Shown in pieces: positions 42,094 through 54,804 of a stretch of 64,000 nucleotides of DNA. Source of the stretch: Isoetes taiwanensis (taxonomy: Eukaryota > Streptophyta > Lycopodiopsida > Isoetales > Isoetaceae). The stretch covers positions 7,953,426 through 8,017,425 of the forward strand of contig JAJEKV010000036.1 in assembly GCA_021234155.1 (NCBI GenBank), written 5' to 3'. The notes under the pieces are model-generated. The model did no database searches and was not told the DNA's origin. It was given only the letters and a program-made list of their open reading frames with translations. Position 1 is the stretch's first letter, and each line of letters opens with the position of its first letter. The translations under genes and the position numbers were made by a program.

Positions 42094-45000
42094 GTGAGTT
42101 TAAGATGTTACTGACTAATTGGTGCAAAAATGTTGGTAAAGGAACGCGTGCAAAGTTTAGTTGATTACGCGTAGCGGTGAAATTTGATGTGTTCATTTTT
42201 AGAAAAATTAGAAACACATAATTTCAACATTTTATGCTCTTTTGCATTTTTGTATGCTCTTTGCATTGTGGAGGTTTCTAACAAAAATATATTGTAGCTT
42301 TGATGGAGTATGTCAGGTCTTGCATTTAGAAATGGTGTAAAAAATGCATCTTCCGAGACTTTAAAAGCGAGGGGCCCTCAAACCTTCCTTAGAGCAGAAT
42401 TAAATAATGATTTAAAATTGTGAGTATTGTATAATGTGACACCATACTTGAGGCCTCATAAATGGTGGCAAAACTTATAAATGGTGGCATTATGTGCAGA
42501 TACCAACTTTCCCAAGAAATCTAGTGCAAGTGCTTATTTGCATTTACTGAAGTGAGAAAAAAATTGGAATTTTATTAACGGTTAACCTTTTGATTGAGGT
42601 GATATTTATTTCGTAAAGTTTCTTCTAGAAAGCTCTTTTGTTTGGGTGATTTATTGGCATGTATCCTAGCCATGACTTCTACCCATGATGATTTAAATGC
42701 CCTGCCAGCCAATTGAAGTTTCTTGCATGTGGGCTTGAATGTATGTTCTCACATAATAAAGCATATAATAAAGCATATGTCAACACTGTGAGTTGAAGTT
42801 CCTCGCTTGTGGGCCTTAACTTATGTGCTTATTAAATGCATTGACAACACAAAAGCATATCTATGTCAACATCTAATTTTTTATGGAGTATGTTGTGAGT
42901 TGAAGTTCCTCCATTGTGGGCTTTAACTTATGTGCTTATTAAATGCATTGACAACACAAAGCATATCTATGTCAACATGTAATTCTTGATGGAGTATGTA
43001 CGTAATGTATTGGACCGAGCTCAAGTATTGTAGTAGTGTAGAACAACACAGAATGTGAAAAAATATACTGAAATTTTGAGATGGTGATGCAGCCAATGAC
43101 AGAAGTGCCTCTTTGATTTTAGAGGTATCAATAAGTAGGACTTATGTGTACTTTGGTAATCTGTAAAACTCAAGAGTTCTTCTTGATTTTCGGTTGGTTT
43201 TAAACATATTTTTCTTAACGACCTCTAAGCGCATCTTATTTTTGCGGTGCCTTGCTTCTTTAGATGGCAACAAGTTGAATCGACTTGGTGCCAAGGTAAC
43301 AACCCATAGTGTCTTTCTCATTCATGATTTTGCCTGAAAGCAAATTTCATTTTTTTTTCCCCCCGTCTTCTCTCATTTTTTTATTCTCACCTAAATTGTA
43401 TTTTTTTTTTTTTTTTTCGAGATTTAAGTAGTTCTCCTCTTGAGGTTTCTTATAAAATGTTTTCGTTTTTCTCGTTAATAATTGCAATTGGGTTTTTGTT
43501 GTCGACCCATGAAGGCATTTCAAAGAGATGTGCTTGATGATGCGGTTGCCATGATTACGTTAACGGATTATTTATTGTGACCTCAAGCCAAACCAGGTGT
43601 AAGATGCCATTTACGTCATTTTTTACATATTATTTTGATTATGCGAATTTTCATCCTTACATTGCTCTGAGCCACAACTTATTTTGTTCTGGAAGAATTT
43701 AGGTTACAAGGAAGTTAATTATATTATCTTTTGTCTCATGCTAGATGAGGATGTATAGCCCGGGTTGCCTATAAGTTTTTTATTAGGGTGCACGAAAGAA
43801 GTTGCGCGAGACATTATCATAAAAATGCAAGATTGTGGCTTCAACCACGACTTCTTGTGTGCTTGAGTAGAAAGATAACATCGCTTTTCCCGGTTCAACA
43901 TGGTTTTAAAGATCCATCGGGTTTTGTTGAGCAGAAGATAAATCAAAGAATCAAAAAGTTAGGATCGAAGATTAGAACCCAAAATTGATAGATTAAAAAG
44001 GCGAGAACACGTAACCATTTCTTGTGAGGGGCTATTCTAAAAGCAGTCAAACAAAATGACTTCATGTATTATAGAAAACGTTAACGATAAAAACATACAT
44101 GTTTTAGATATTACGTTAGTATTTTTTTACCCCGTTTACAAAAGTTTCAAAGATGAACTACACCAATTAATATTAGAAGACTCGATGTATTACACAATTC
44201 AAGTATTTACGAGACTTTGAGAAAAAAATAAAAAAATAAAATAGAAAGCTTTTACTTACAGTTCAGCACCAACAATAAAACCATAAATGGTGACCCTTAT
44301 AGTTGTAGGATTAAGTTCAATGTTATGCCCTATGGAGATTGCCCTACAATTCAATACCACCAACTAAGATTGACACTTCCGTTCTTTATTTTTGAATGCT
44401 CAATTCCACTAGAGAAAATGACTACAGTTCACATTAGGGTTTGGCCAAAGTTTACCATAAATTTGTCACTTTTTAAGGTAGAATCTTTATGTTCAAATCT
44501 TACATGTTCAAATTGACATAAATTTGTTACTAAAGAAGCTCACATTATTGAATGTTGGGCGGATAGTGATTTGAAGTCCACGGTTCGGATCCACGGGTTT
44601 CCCACCTCTACCAGAGACAATTATGAAATTATATGGAGCTATATGGCAATGTTAACATATCCAACTTCCACTATGATAGTGACTTCTAACTTAATTATCG
44701 ACATTCAACTTTAAACAGCATCAAAGTCGAGCTATCAAACTCGACTTTGGTAGATAAGTTTTTTATGGTTGTCTGGCTTGACACTCACCAAGTTGTCAAA
44801 TTATTCTTTACGTTGTACACTTGAGTCTGCGGTGGTAGTGTTGGTATGGCGTGATTTCCGTTCTACAAATCAATCTTTGATGAAAGGTTTGACTTTGACT
44901 TAATTCATTTAGGTCGATTGTTTTAGTTTAGCTTATACTTTTAGACTTGACCTTGCTCCCTAAGCTAACTTCAACATTCAACTTTCTTGATAAAATCTTC

Positions 45001-45324
45001 ACCGAGAACTCTTGTAATAGTGATATTACATTTGATAACAGATTTTACTTCCATTCACAAAGATTCTCGATTGCATCTAACGTTAAGACTCAAGAAAGAA
45101 AAGGCAACAACAATGAACCTCTTAATGTGATCTCCATTTAGTAGTATTTTGATGGAGATACACTCCATGTATTTCTTCATAATCAATGAAAGCTAGAGCA
45201 AAAGTATTAGAGTTATTGCCTTCAATTTAGTGGTTTGCCGGATGGGACCATGTATCATGGAATTTACTATCGAGAAAAAAAATATCTGGAGCTACATTTA
45301 ATCTAGCAAAATATTAAATGTGGA

Positions 45325-45567
45325 ATGATAAGTTTCAACAATGTCTCAAATATTGATGTGGAGTGCAAGAAATTTATCAATTCCAACAATTTGAAGATTC
45401 CAAAAGGAGGAGCATTATGGATTGAAAAACAAGCTTTCAGCATGGCACTTCCACTGGCATTGAATCATTCTTATTCTGTGAATGAAGAAGTTCTAATAAA
45501 TAGTGTTGAACTTCTGACTGCTAGAAATTCTAATAAACAATGGTGTGCTTCATCTAATGGGCACTAG
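45325..45567 (+). CDS. hypothetical 80-codon ORF, identical to that at 9084
   Basis: Same protein as at 9084-9326 and in the same position relative to the 3' end of the element. It lies in one of the blocks of G1' that match G1 almost perfectly, so identity reflects recent duplication (or good consensus) rather than constraint. Unrecognised. Confidence 0.25.
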   Translation: MISFNNVSNIDVECKKFINSNNLKIPKGGALWIEKQAFSMALPLALNHSYSVNEEVLINSVELLTARNSNKQWCASSNGH

Positions 45568-45959
45568 GCAAGGGATTTATCTTAGAACATCATGACTTTG
45601 GATTAGATGGATACTTCCATTTGTCTTATAGGACAATTGAGAATGTAAAAATCTCAAACAAGGTGCGTATTAAAGACGTTATTGCTTCACCATATGATGT
45701 CAATAAATTAATGGATTATTATATTTGAATTCGATTTGAGCAAAACAAAATTTGGAATTTACCTATGATTATATGTTAAGAGGAAGACTACTAAATTATA
45801 TGAAATTATATGGCAATATCGACTGATTCAACTTCCAGTATGAGTTTTTCTAACTTAATTCTTGACACTCAACTTTAGATGCTGAACTTTTTAAGCTCGA
45901 ATTTTACTCTCCCATCTTAGTAAACCATTTCTCATAGACCCATTGATAGTACAAAAACT

Positions 45960-45961
<2 letters not shown>

Positions 45962-46052
<91 letters not shown>
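45962..46052. repeat. (TA)n tract, 91 bp
   Basis: Separates the CTTG end of G1' from the TCACTAATATATA start of E9. It is also the right limit of the 9.8-kb duplication. Confidence 0.95.
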
Positions 46053-46055
<3 letters not shown>

Positions 46056-49000
46056 TAATATATATACACGTATTAGATGTGTGTTTTGTCATCCCATGGG
46101 CATGTTCATAGAGATTCATCCTAGCCGTCCAATCACAAAATAAAAGGCCAGGATAATGCCACCTCATTTGGGTGCATGGATGGCCATGATGGGCAAACAT
46201 GGGCATGCATGGGGGCATGCACCACATCCCCGGACCGTTGGATCGAAAGGGGAGAATAAATCGTAGCCCTTGATTTTTTGTAAGGAAGGTCAAAATTTAA
46301 ATTTGGTGTAGCAGATCTTAACCGTTAGATCAAAAGGTGAGGATAAATTCTTAATATTAAATTAAGTTTTTTTTTTTAAGGAGGTGAGGTGTCACCCTCA
46401 TTAATAAAAAAAGAAGTGAGGTGGCAAAGTATTTATGAATGGACTTTCTAGGAAGCTTCCTTCTATTTAATCGCCTTCAAAGGCACGTGAAAAACGATGG
46501 GGGTCGGTGAAGGTGGGACCCACGCCATTGGATTCCTCTCGTCGAGAGCTTTCTAATGAGTAGTGGTTTGGCAATATTTTGTCGCAGTTGGAGCCAACAT
46601 GATCAAATACTAAGAATCTTCTTGGAATCTTCGAGTTTTAAGGAGTCTATGGTAAGTTGAGGGAATCTAGGAGAATCTTTATAGGATAGAGGAATATCAT
46701 GAGAATCTTATAGAATCTATGGGAATCTTGAGAGAGCATCTTTGAGAATGTAAGAGAATCTAGGGGAATCTTGATAAACTTTTTAAGAACTTAGAGGAAT
46801 CTTTATGGAATCTTGGGGATTCTAGGGGAATCTTCATAGAAACTATGGGAAATAGAGGAACCTCAAGAGAATCTATAGGAATCTCAAGCGATTCTTTGGG
46901 AATCTAGGGGAATATTTCTAAAATCTTTGAGAAGTTAGTAATTTTGGTGGAATGTTGGAAAATATTCTTTTAAAATCTATGGAGTCTCAAATAAATCTTT
47001 GAGAATCTAGGAGAATCTAAAAGAATCTTCATAAAATCTTTAAGAATGGAATCGTGGGGAATCTTCGTAGAATCTAAATGTTCATAGAGATTCATCCTAG
47101 CCGTCCAATCACAAAATAGAAGGCCAGGATAATGCCACCTCATTTGGGTGCATGGATGGCCATGATGGGCAAACATGGGCATGCATGGGGGCATGCACCA
47201 CATCCCCGGACCGTTGGATCGAAAGGGGAGAATAAATCGTAGCCCTTGATTTTTTGTAAGGAAGGTCAAAATTTAAATTTGGTGTAGCAGATCTTAACCG
47301 TTAGATCAAAAGGTGAGGATAAATTCTTAATATTAAATTAAGTTTTTTTTTTTAAGGAGGTGAGGTGTCACCCTCATTAATAAAAAAAGAAGTGAGGTGG
47401 CAAAGTATTTATGAATGGACTTTCTAGGAAGCTTCCTTCTATTTAATCGCCTTCAAAGGCACGTAGCTTGCAGTAGAGGGGTCGGCTGAAGGTGGGACCC
47501 ACGCCATTGGATTCCTCTCGTCGAGAGCTTTCTAATGAGTAGTGGTTTGGCAATATTTTGTCGCAGTTGGAGCCAACATGATCAAATACTAAGAATCTTC
47601 TTGGAATCTTCGAGTTTTAAGGAGTCTATGGTAAGTTGAGGGAATCTAGGAGAATCTTTATAGGATAGAGGAATATCATGAGAATCTTATAGAATCTATG
47701 GGAATCTTGAGAGAGCATCTTTGAGAATGTAAGAGAATCTAGGGGAATCTTGATAAACTTTTTAAGAACTTAGAGGAATCTTTATGGAATCTTGGGGATT
47801 CTAGGGGAATCTTCATAGAAACTATGGGAACTAGAGGAATCTCAAGAGAATCTATAGGAATCTCAAGCGATTCTTTGGGAATCTAGGGGAATATTTCTAA
47901 AATCTTTGAGAATTTAGTAATTTTGGTGAAATGTTGGAAAATATTCTTTTAAAATCTATGGAGTCTCAAATAAATCTTTGAGAATCTAGGAGAATCTAAA
48001 AGAATCTTCATAAAATCTTTAAGAATCTATGGGAGTCTAGATGGAATCATGGGGAATCTTCGTAGAATCTAGGAGAATCTTTGTAGAAGGAATCTAAGAG
48101 AATCTTTGGGAATCTAGGATAATCTAAATGAATCTCAAGAGAATCTTTGAGAATTTAGGGGAATCTTTTTAAAATTTTTGAGAATCTAAGGGAATCTCGA
48201 TGGAATCTTAGAGAATCTAAGAGAATTTTCATAGAATCTTGGGGAACCTAGAGGAATCATGTGATGATCTTTGGGAACCTAGGGGAATCTTCATAGGATC
48301 TTGGAGAATCTAGAGGAATCTCAAGAGAATCTTAGGGATCCTAGGGGAATCTTATAGAATCTTGGAAAACCTAAGAGAATCTACATGGAATCTTGGAAAA
48401 TCTAGAGGAATCTTGGGATAATCTTTGAAAATCTAGGGGAATCTTAAGAGAATCTTAGGAAATCTAGGGGAATCTAAGGAAATGTTTATAAAATCTTTGA
48501 GAATCGGGAGAAATCTTGATAGAATCTTGGAGAATCTAGGGGAATCTCCATAGAATCTATGGAAAGTAAGGAGAATCTACATAGAATATTGCAGAATCTG
48601 AAGGAACCTTGAGATAATCTTCAGAAATCTAGGAGAATCTCTGTAGAATCTTAAGAATCTAGGGGAATCTTTCACGCTGGATGTGTTTTGAAGGGAAATC
48701 TTTCTTCCTAGGTGTGTTTTTTCATGGATTGTTGGAGAGTCTAGGGGAATCTTCATAGAATCAAAAGGAATCTAGGGGAATTTTCATAAAATCTCTGAGA
48801 ATCTAAAGGAATCTTGATAGAATCTTAAGAATCTAAGGTAATCTTGATATAATCTATGGGAATATAGGAGAATCTACATAGGATCTTGCAGAATATAGAG
48901 GAATATTGGGATAATCTTTAGATATTTAGGAGAATCTTATAAGAATCTAGGGGAACCCCTGAGAATCCTTATTGAATCTTAGGGAATCTATGGAATATAA

Positions 49001-49138
49001 TCTTATGGAATCTTATAGAATCTTAGGGAATTCAAGACAGCCTTAATGATATCTCAACGGATCAAGGAAATCTTGGAGAAATCCAAATAAAATTTTGTAC
49101 TGCGTCATCTTTTGCAGGCCCTAAACTTAACAATTTCT

Positions 49139-49140
<2 letters not shown>
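46052..49140 (+). mobile_element. E9: GAATCT-tail element with a duplicated head
   Basis: Head 1 about 46052-46610 and short array to 47078; head 2 from 47079 (TTCATAGAGATTCATCCTAG, as at 46104) to about 47585; long array 47586-49080; tail GCCCTAAACTTAACAATTTCTTG against (TA)n. Segments 46103-47076 and 47079-48072 are close to identical, so one unit of about 975-990 bp was tandemly duplicated recently. Copy 1 lacks ~16 bp near 47046 and differs near 46485 (CACGTGAAAAACGATGG versus CACGTAGCTTGCAGTAG). Confidence 0.8.

Positions 49141-49201
<61 letters not shown>
49141..49201. repeat. (TA)n tract, 61 bp
   Basis: Between the TTCTTG end of E9 and the TCCAAACGAG start of F1'. Confidence 0.95.
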
Positions 49202-49203
<2 letters not shown>

Positions 49204-50475
49204 AAACGAGATTTGTCTCGTTAAATGTCTTGCAGCACAAGGAAATGGGAATAAATAATTGGCACTGGAGGCAGTGGGACTGGACCACAAGTTTGCGAAA
49301 CTACAAGGTAAGAACCAATGGTATTAGTAATAAGCCAAGAGTCTAAGATTTTTAGGACCATAGGGTAACAGAATTCACCATTTTAATAGTTGCATAGTTT
49401 GGCAACTAGTTTGTTAATAGGGATAGTGTCACAAAATTTAATGAGTCCAAGTTTATCAGACCATGAGACAGGGGAATTGGCCATTTTGGCACTCTGACAG
49501 GGGAAATAGAAATAATTGCCATTAAAGAATGGGGGCATGGACCAAAGGTTTACACCAACAAGGTAAGGCAGCAAGGTAAATACTAAGGATATTATTAATA
49601 GGCCAAATGTCTAAGATTTTCGGACCACATGGTAATAGAATTCACCAGTTGGATGGTAAAGCAGGGCACAATGCACAAGCCACTTTGACCCAGGGTTATG
49701 GACCTTAAAAATTATGGACTTAATAATCATCCTGTATAGCTTAGTGGCAGAGCCAAAAAGAATATTTAGTTGACATGCAAATGAATTCCGGTTTGCAGAA
49801 TTTGTTTAAAGTCTATCTACTAACCCAATCTAGGTTGAAAAGCAAGACCAAAGGAAGGATTTGGATTAAATATACAGCAATAAAGGCAAAGCTGCAATGG
49901 GCAACACATGGTCTTAGGAACAAAGAAAAGGCACCAACTACCGGGAGCCCTGGACCAAGTATTTGCGGACATATGGTAAGGCAGCAGGATCATGACCAAA
50001 GGTAGTGTACTTGGATCAGTTTTTTAAAAAAGTGTATGCCCAAGGGGCATAGGTACTAAAGCATAATATGTGACCATAAGATAGCATGGACAAGACCTTG
50101 GAAAACTAGCAATAGGATATTAAAACAAAAAAAAGGGAAATATGGGGATAAGCACATAAAATTTTTTTTTCGTTCACTATCAGTTTAGGGCTACTTTCGT
50201 AACCTAATCTGTACTGAAGAGCAAGATCCAGGAGGGCGCTCCGATTGGGCCACTAGCAGCAATGAAACAATTTGAAGGGGTCGGATGCTGTCGTAGCCAT
50301 GCAAAAAGCAAGCAAAGGAATCTCGGCCAACAGAAAAGCTATAATAAAAGGTATGTGTTAACCTCTAGTGAGCATTTCCGGAAGCCTCTGGAGGAATCAG
50401 TCTGGTCGGCCATTTCTAAGCAAGGGAGCACCCAGCGGCAGTTGCTGGGCTAAAATTTAGCCATAGTAGCAGACA

Positions 50476-50907
50476 ATGCCAAGGCATGAGGGCACACAAA
50501 ACCGTGGGTTTACAAGGGCCAAGCTGCTAGATCTTATAGATAAGGCTGGGCTGAATTTAAAGGCGCTGTGCAAAGCGGAAAATGAAAGCATGGCGCAGCC
50601 AAGCAAGATTTTCTTAGAAAGAGTGGTAGAGAAGTATAATCTGGCATCTACTGGCCCAAGCAAAATCGGCACCATTAAAAGCATCTTCAAGGGAAGCAAC
50701 GGAATGGAAATGACCAACAGGGAGAAAACTGGCATGGAGATTACCAGCATTGCTGATAGCCAAGAAGCTGAGCATCAGGAGCAGAACCAAATCGATGAGC
50801 TGGACTTGGATGAAATTGATCCAATCCAACCAAATCAGGTTCAGCAGGCTTTTTCTGCTGTTCTAAACCCTCTGTCTAAATTGTATGATTTATGTATTAG
50901 ACTTTAA
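50476..50907 (+). CDS. hypothetical acidic/basic protein, 143 codons
   Basis: The best non-repeat open frame in the window. It starts MPRHEGTQNRGFTRAKLL; the first ~63 residues are mixed charge with a possible helix (DLIDKAGLNLKALCKAENES). The second half is Gln/Asp/Glu-rich (EHQEQNQIDELDLDEID, then PIQPNQVQQAF) and it ends in CIRL. No signal peptide or membrane segment. I do not recognise a family. The N-terminal part is shared with 15349-15639; the sequence diverges from it at residue ~64. It could be a captured exon, a domesticated fragment, or the remains of an element-encoded protein. Confidence 0.4.
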   Translation: MPRHEGTQNRGFTRAKLLDLIDKAGLNLKALCKAENESMAQPSKIFLERVVEKYNLASTGPSKIGTIKSIFKGSNGMEMTNREKTGMEITSIADSQEAEHQEQNQIDELDLDEIDPIQPNQVQQAFSAVLNPLSKLYDLCIRL

Positions 50908-52297
50908 TTTGGTGAAGGGCGAAGAGCCGAGTCTAGACGATAGCTTACCTGCTAGTGGCTTAGTTTGTTACCCTGATCAAGGCTAATTTGCTATGGTTTC
51001 ACTGCAGGTAACCCGTCTAACTCCTCCAAATTCGTTTTGCATGAGGAATCGGATGCTTGCACAGGACATTGCAACTGTGACAAGTTTGGGTGATGAACAA
51101 TCTGCTTTTCTTTTGCAAAAGTAATATTAGATGGTTTCTTTACTATACGGTAAGCATTTTGCAATCTCATAACAGTAGCCTCTATGAGCTGGCTTAATAT
51201 GTTTCAAGTTTTGAAAAGACAATAATGACTGGTCTGGTCTGATCTAGGCACAATTTTGATGCATGCTATCTGCATGATGTCATGCAAACACTTGATGAAT
51301 GGAAGTTTTATCATTGCAGTAAAGACGAGTATTTTCTTTTATCTGGATTTATACTAAAAATCATGATTAATTAAAGACTTGTGCATCGAAATATGCATAG
51401 TTTTAAAGTTATGACAGGAAACTTGGATGGCCGCTGTCTATAGAATCGGAGTGCATAAGAGTAAAAGCCTAGATTGACTCGGCATGGATTTTATAGCATA
51501 AGTAGATACGCAGAATAATGTGGTAGAAAATCATTTTGCTGACCCTGGTCCTTATGGTTCTGCATGTATGACAGTCTATGAAAAGCATCTTAAAAATTTG
51601 TTTCTGACTGGATTGTAAACAGTATAGTATGCAGCATAAGGTAAAGATTTAAATTCCTAACTAGAATTATACAAAATATAAGGAATAGACTATGGCTCCA
51701 GCAATATCTGGCATGTTGCAGGAATTTCTGTCTTCTAAATATGATGCATAAAGGATACTATGCATGCCTATGGCGGAAAAACTTGAATAAATGAAAGATT
51801 TAAAAGAAAGCTATCTCTAAGGCAGTTGTCATAATTAGAATAATTTTGTAAGCTTTTCGCTTAATTATCTATGGTCGGCACACTGGAAAGGACTTAGAAA
51901 AGTATTATACATTGAAAGATATGGTCATAGATATAAACGGAAGTTTGGCTTGCTGGTCTATGCAGATAATATAAATGCATTGCATATAGGATATTGATAC
52001 ATTTTTCACCTTTATATTGAATATGGAACATTAGTATTAGCATCAATTAAGGTAGCTAGGATCTTTTAGGTCCTGCTAGCATAGATTAATGGTCATGATA
52101 GGACCTATAAGGTATAAATAATGCAAGGAAATTGAGTAAACAGAATTAATATGCATATTTTAGTTTTTCGGATATGTGGTTATCTTATACTCATGCTTAA
52201 GGCAGAAACAGAAGTATAAAGGTAGGTTGGGTAAGACCTATGAACCTGAATATCTGTTTGGTAAAAACTAGTATGGCTGGGCAGGCCCTTAAGGTTC

Positions 52298-52315
52298 CCC
52301 TGGCTAAGGCCAGGG
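52298..52315 (+). repeat. stem-loop near the 3' end of F1'
   Basis: Arms CCCTGGC (52298-52304) and GCCAGGG (52309-52315) with loop TAAG, followed by ACTGATAAATCCTGATA. The equivalent in F2 is CCCTAGT (32193-32199), loop TGG, ACTAGGG (32203-32209). Two positions differ on both arms with pairing kept. Confidence 0.7.
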
Positions 52316-54804
52316 ACTGATAAATCCTGATAGGCCAGGACCTTTATGGAAATGGCAAGGATGGATATCTCTTAAGATTCTGGGAATCGAAAAGGGAAAA
52401 CGGATATCAGTTATATATATACAATTATATAAGTGTACCAAATGTTTGTAACCCGAGGTGTCGCCGTTTGGACGGTCCAAGATTGTGAGATCTACGGCCG
52501 AGACGAAGCCACGTCGTGATTCCCAAGCAACCCCCTTATTAAGTGTACCAAATGTTTGTAACCCGAGGTGTCGCCGTTTGGACCAACTTGAGTTTGATTC
52601 ATCTGGGCCGTCGAACGTGCTGGATGGACGGCCTAAATCAAAAGCCCCTTTATTTAGGGCTTTTATTTTAGACCGTTAGATTTGGGAATTCAATCTAAGC
52701 CATCGGTATTATTATGCTAATTTATGAGGTGGCAATTTAATGGTCAACATTAATTGCCACCCAAAAGTGGCACCCTATTCGAATCATATCTACATTTTCG
52801 CTTCGCTTTCATTTGGACCATAGCCTCCGATGCGCCCATAGCTGAGCTCGTTACCACCGATTTGGACTTCCGATTCTTCTCTCCTTGGCTTCCATTGTTA
52901 TTTTTTCTCTCAATTCTTACCACCAAATTCAATTCAGATTTTCCTGCTCATCCCGTATTTGAATCCCCATTTTAGATTGCGATTTGCTTCATAACGAGGC
53001 ATTAAACTCTTGCATACTCTCGGGATGAAGAATTGCCGGATCTTGCGGTAAGCGGCGACAATAGGCTAATTCATGAAGGATAAGAATAATAATTCATCAA
53101 CGTGTACCATTGACTCATTTCCTAGATCCGTGTCACTCGAGGTCCACGAGCTATTATATTCTAACCACATAAGATTTTTCCTTCGCATTTTTTTAGACAC
53201 TTTCGGGGTTCTGCCGAGTTTTTTCTCGGCTAGTATGGCCGGTTGTATGATTTATTGGCGCCATGCCGGCATCAGATCGATCTTCCACATCAAGTTGGAT
53301 TCAAACATTGAAGTTTGAATCTAAAAGGGTGCTTTGGAGGTTTTCATTTGCTCTAGGTCAGGCTTTTTGTTGTCCGCCATATTTGTCTCAAAATTTCTAA
53401 AGTTAGTGGAGATGAATTGAAGCAAGCAAAACATGGCAAACAAAAGGGTAGCCAACACAAAAATTCAATTGATTGGATTTTTTCCTAAATGGGTGAGGTG
53501 AGGGGAGCCTCGATCTATACTTTGTCCGGTTACACTTTTCGGGAACACTAGCCATGGGAGGAAGCAAGCCGAGCAAATATGGTAATGGACACCAATTTTT
53601 TTGCTTTGTTTAAGCGGGGGCTTTAAAGCCACAATTAATCTTGAGCAACTTATCGCTTGCCCCTGCAGATCATTTATGGCCTTGGGCTAGTTTTTACGCA
53701 ATGATCCGGCTCTCGGATGCTCCAGATTCCAAGGTGTCATTCACGAGAATTTAAATAAATTCCTCCATGCGATCAGCTATGGCATGAAAGTTTTGCAAGA
53801 ACGTCCAAGTCTCCGGTGTCCGCCTATGAGCTCGGGCCCGTGTTCGAAAGCCAAAAGGGTAGGTTTTACTTCAACGGAAAAGTTCTTGGAGGTTGGGGCT
53901 CCATTTTGAAAATTCAATTTCCTCAACGTCTTTGTCGAAATTATTTATGTAGTAAGTTAATGTAGTTAGGGATGGCAAGAAGCATTGCCATTGTTTGCCG
54001 ATCATAGCTTGTGATTTTGGTTGGAGAGGGAAGAGCTGGGAAAACAATAGCGGCAATACCTTTACGCCAATGTGGTAGATGGTAGATGCGGGTAATGACC
54101 GATCCATCTCGATCTTTATCTTTATGTGGATTTTGCATGATCTTTATGTGGATTTTACATGCGGGCATGGTTATATTTGCCGCAATTTGGCCGCTTTGCC
54201 ACTATTTTAAGATTGTGACGCTGTACAATCCGATGTTTGGTTGTTTTGCAGAGCCAAAGCGTGTTTTCCAGGCTTGATTTTGGTAAGTTGGTGCCTCAGA
54301 TCTAGCCCTTGCACGTGTTCTACAAAGGCAATTTCATGTTTTAACCGATCCTTCCTTTGATTTTGCTAATGTGATTTGAAGATTTAATCCCTCTTTTTAG
54401 GCTATGTATTTAAGATCCGTTTAATTTGCATTTCCATGTCCATGTCCTTTCTTTGCATTGCTATTATTTGCTGCTTTTGTCATTGAAAAGAACTTGAAGA
54501 AACGTTATATTAGGCAAATATAAAAAGTCTTCTGATTTAAAGCGTGCAACTGTTACCAAACCAATTCTTTTATTGTTTTTTTCATGCATACTTGACTCCA
54601 TCCTTAGGCTTTTTGGCCATGCAGCCAGAAAATTACTTGAGAAATGAGTAGGATTGGCCAAATCATAGTGCATTTGGTATTATGGTTATCGATTGAAAGT
54701 TCTTTTTGCATCTAATTTTGTCCCTTGGGTTGTTTAATAATAGCTTGCTTCGGTGGTACCGCATTGACGCAAAGAATTGAAAAGAACGTCTGGAAAAGGA
54801 TCTC

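Larger units (their letters stand above)
37334..45961 (+). mobile_element. G1': second copy of G1
   Basis: Collinear with 1068-9720 over its whole length (offset about 36.24-36.27 kb), with the same head, fragments and CATTGATAGTACAAAAACTTG end. Differences are concentrated at CAG and CTG sites, mostly as small insertions, deletions or replacements; long stretches between them are identical. The blocks at about 42640-43180, 44200-44470 and 45300-45960 have almost no differences. As a result the gene fragments are far more damaged here than in G1. Confidence 0.85.
49202..52403 (+). mobile_element. F1': element with unidentified interior, plus copy
   Basis: 49202-50666 is the inverted counterpart of 15446-16911 with few differences. 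50667-52403 is not shared with F1, but its last ~110 bp match F2. It contains the 143-codon frame at 50476-50907. From 50908 to 52280 it is AT-rich, with no gene I can recognise. It ends at GGATATCAGTTATATATA, where G3 begins without a long TA tract. Confidence 0.6.

Noticed and set aside
37334-45961. RIP-like or APOBEC-like mutation as the cause of G1' differences
   Set aside because: Those give C-to-T or G-to-A changes; here most changes are indels or replacements at CAG/CTG, with A-to-G and multi-base swaps.
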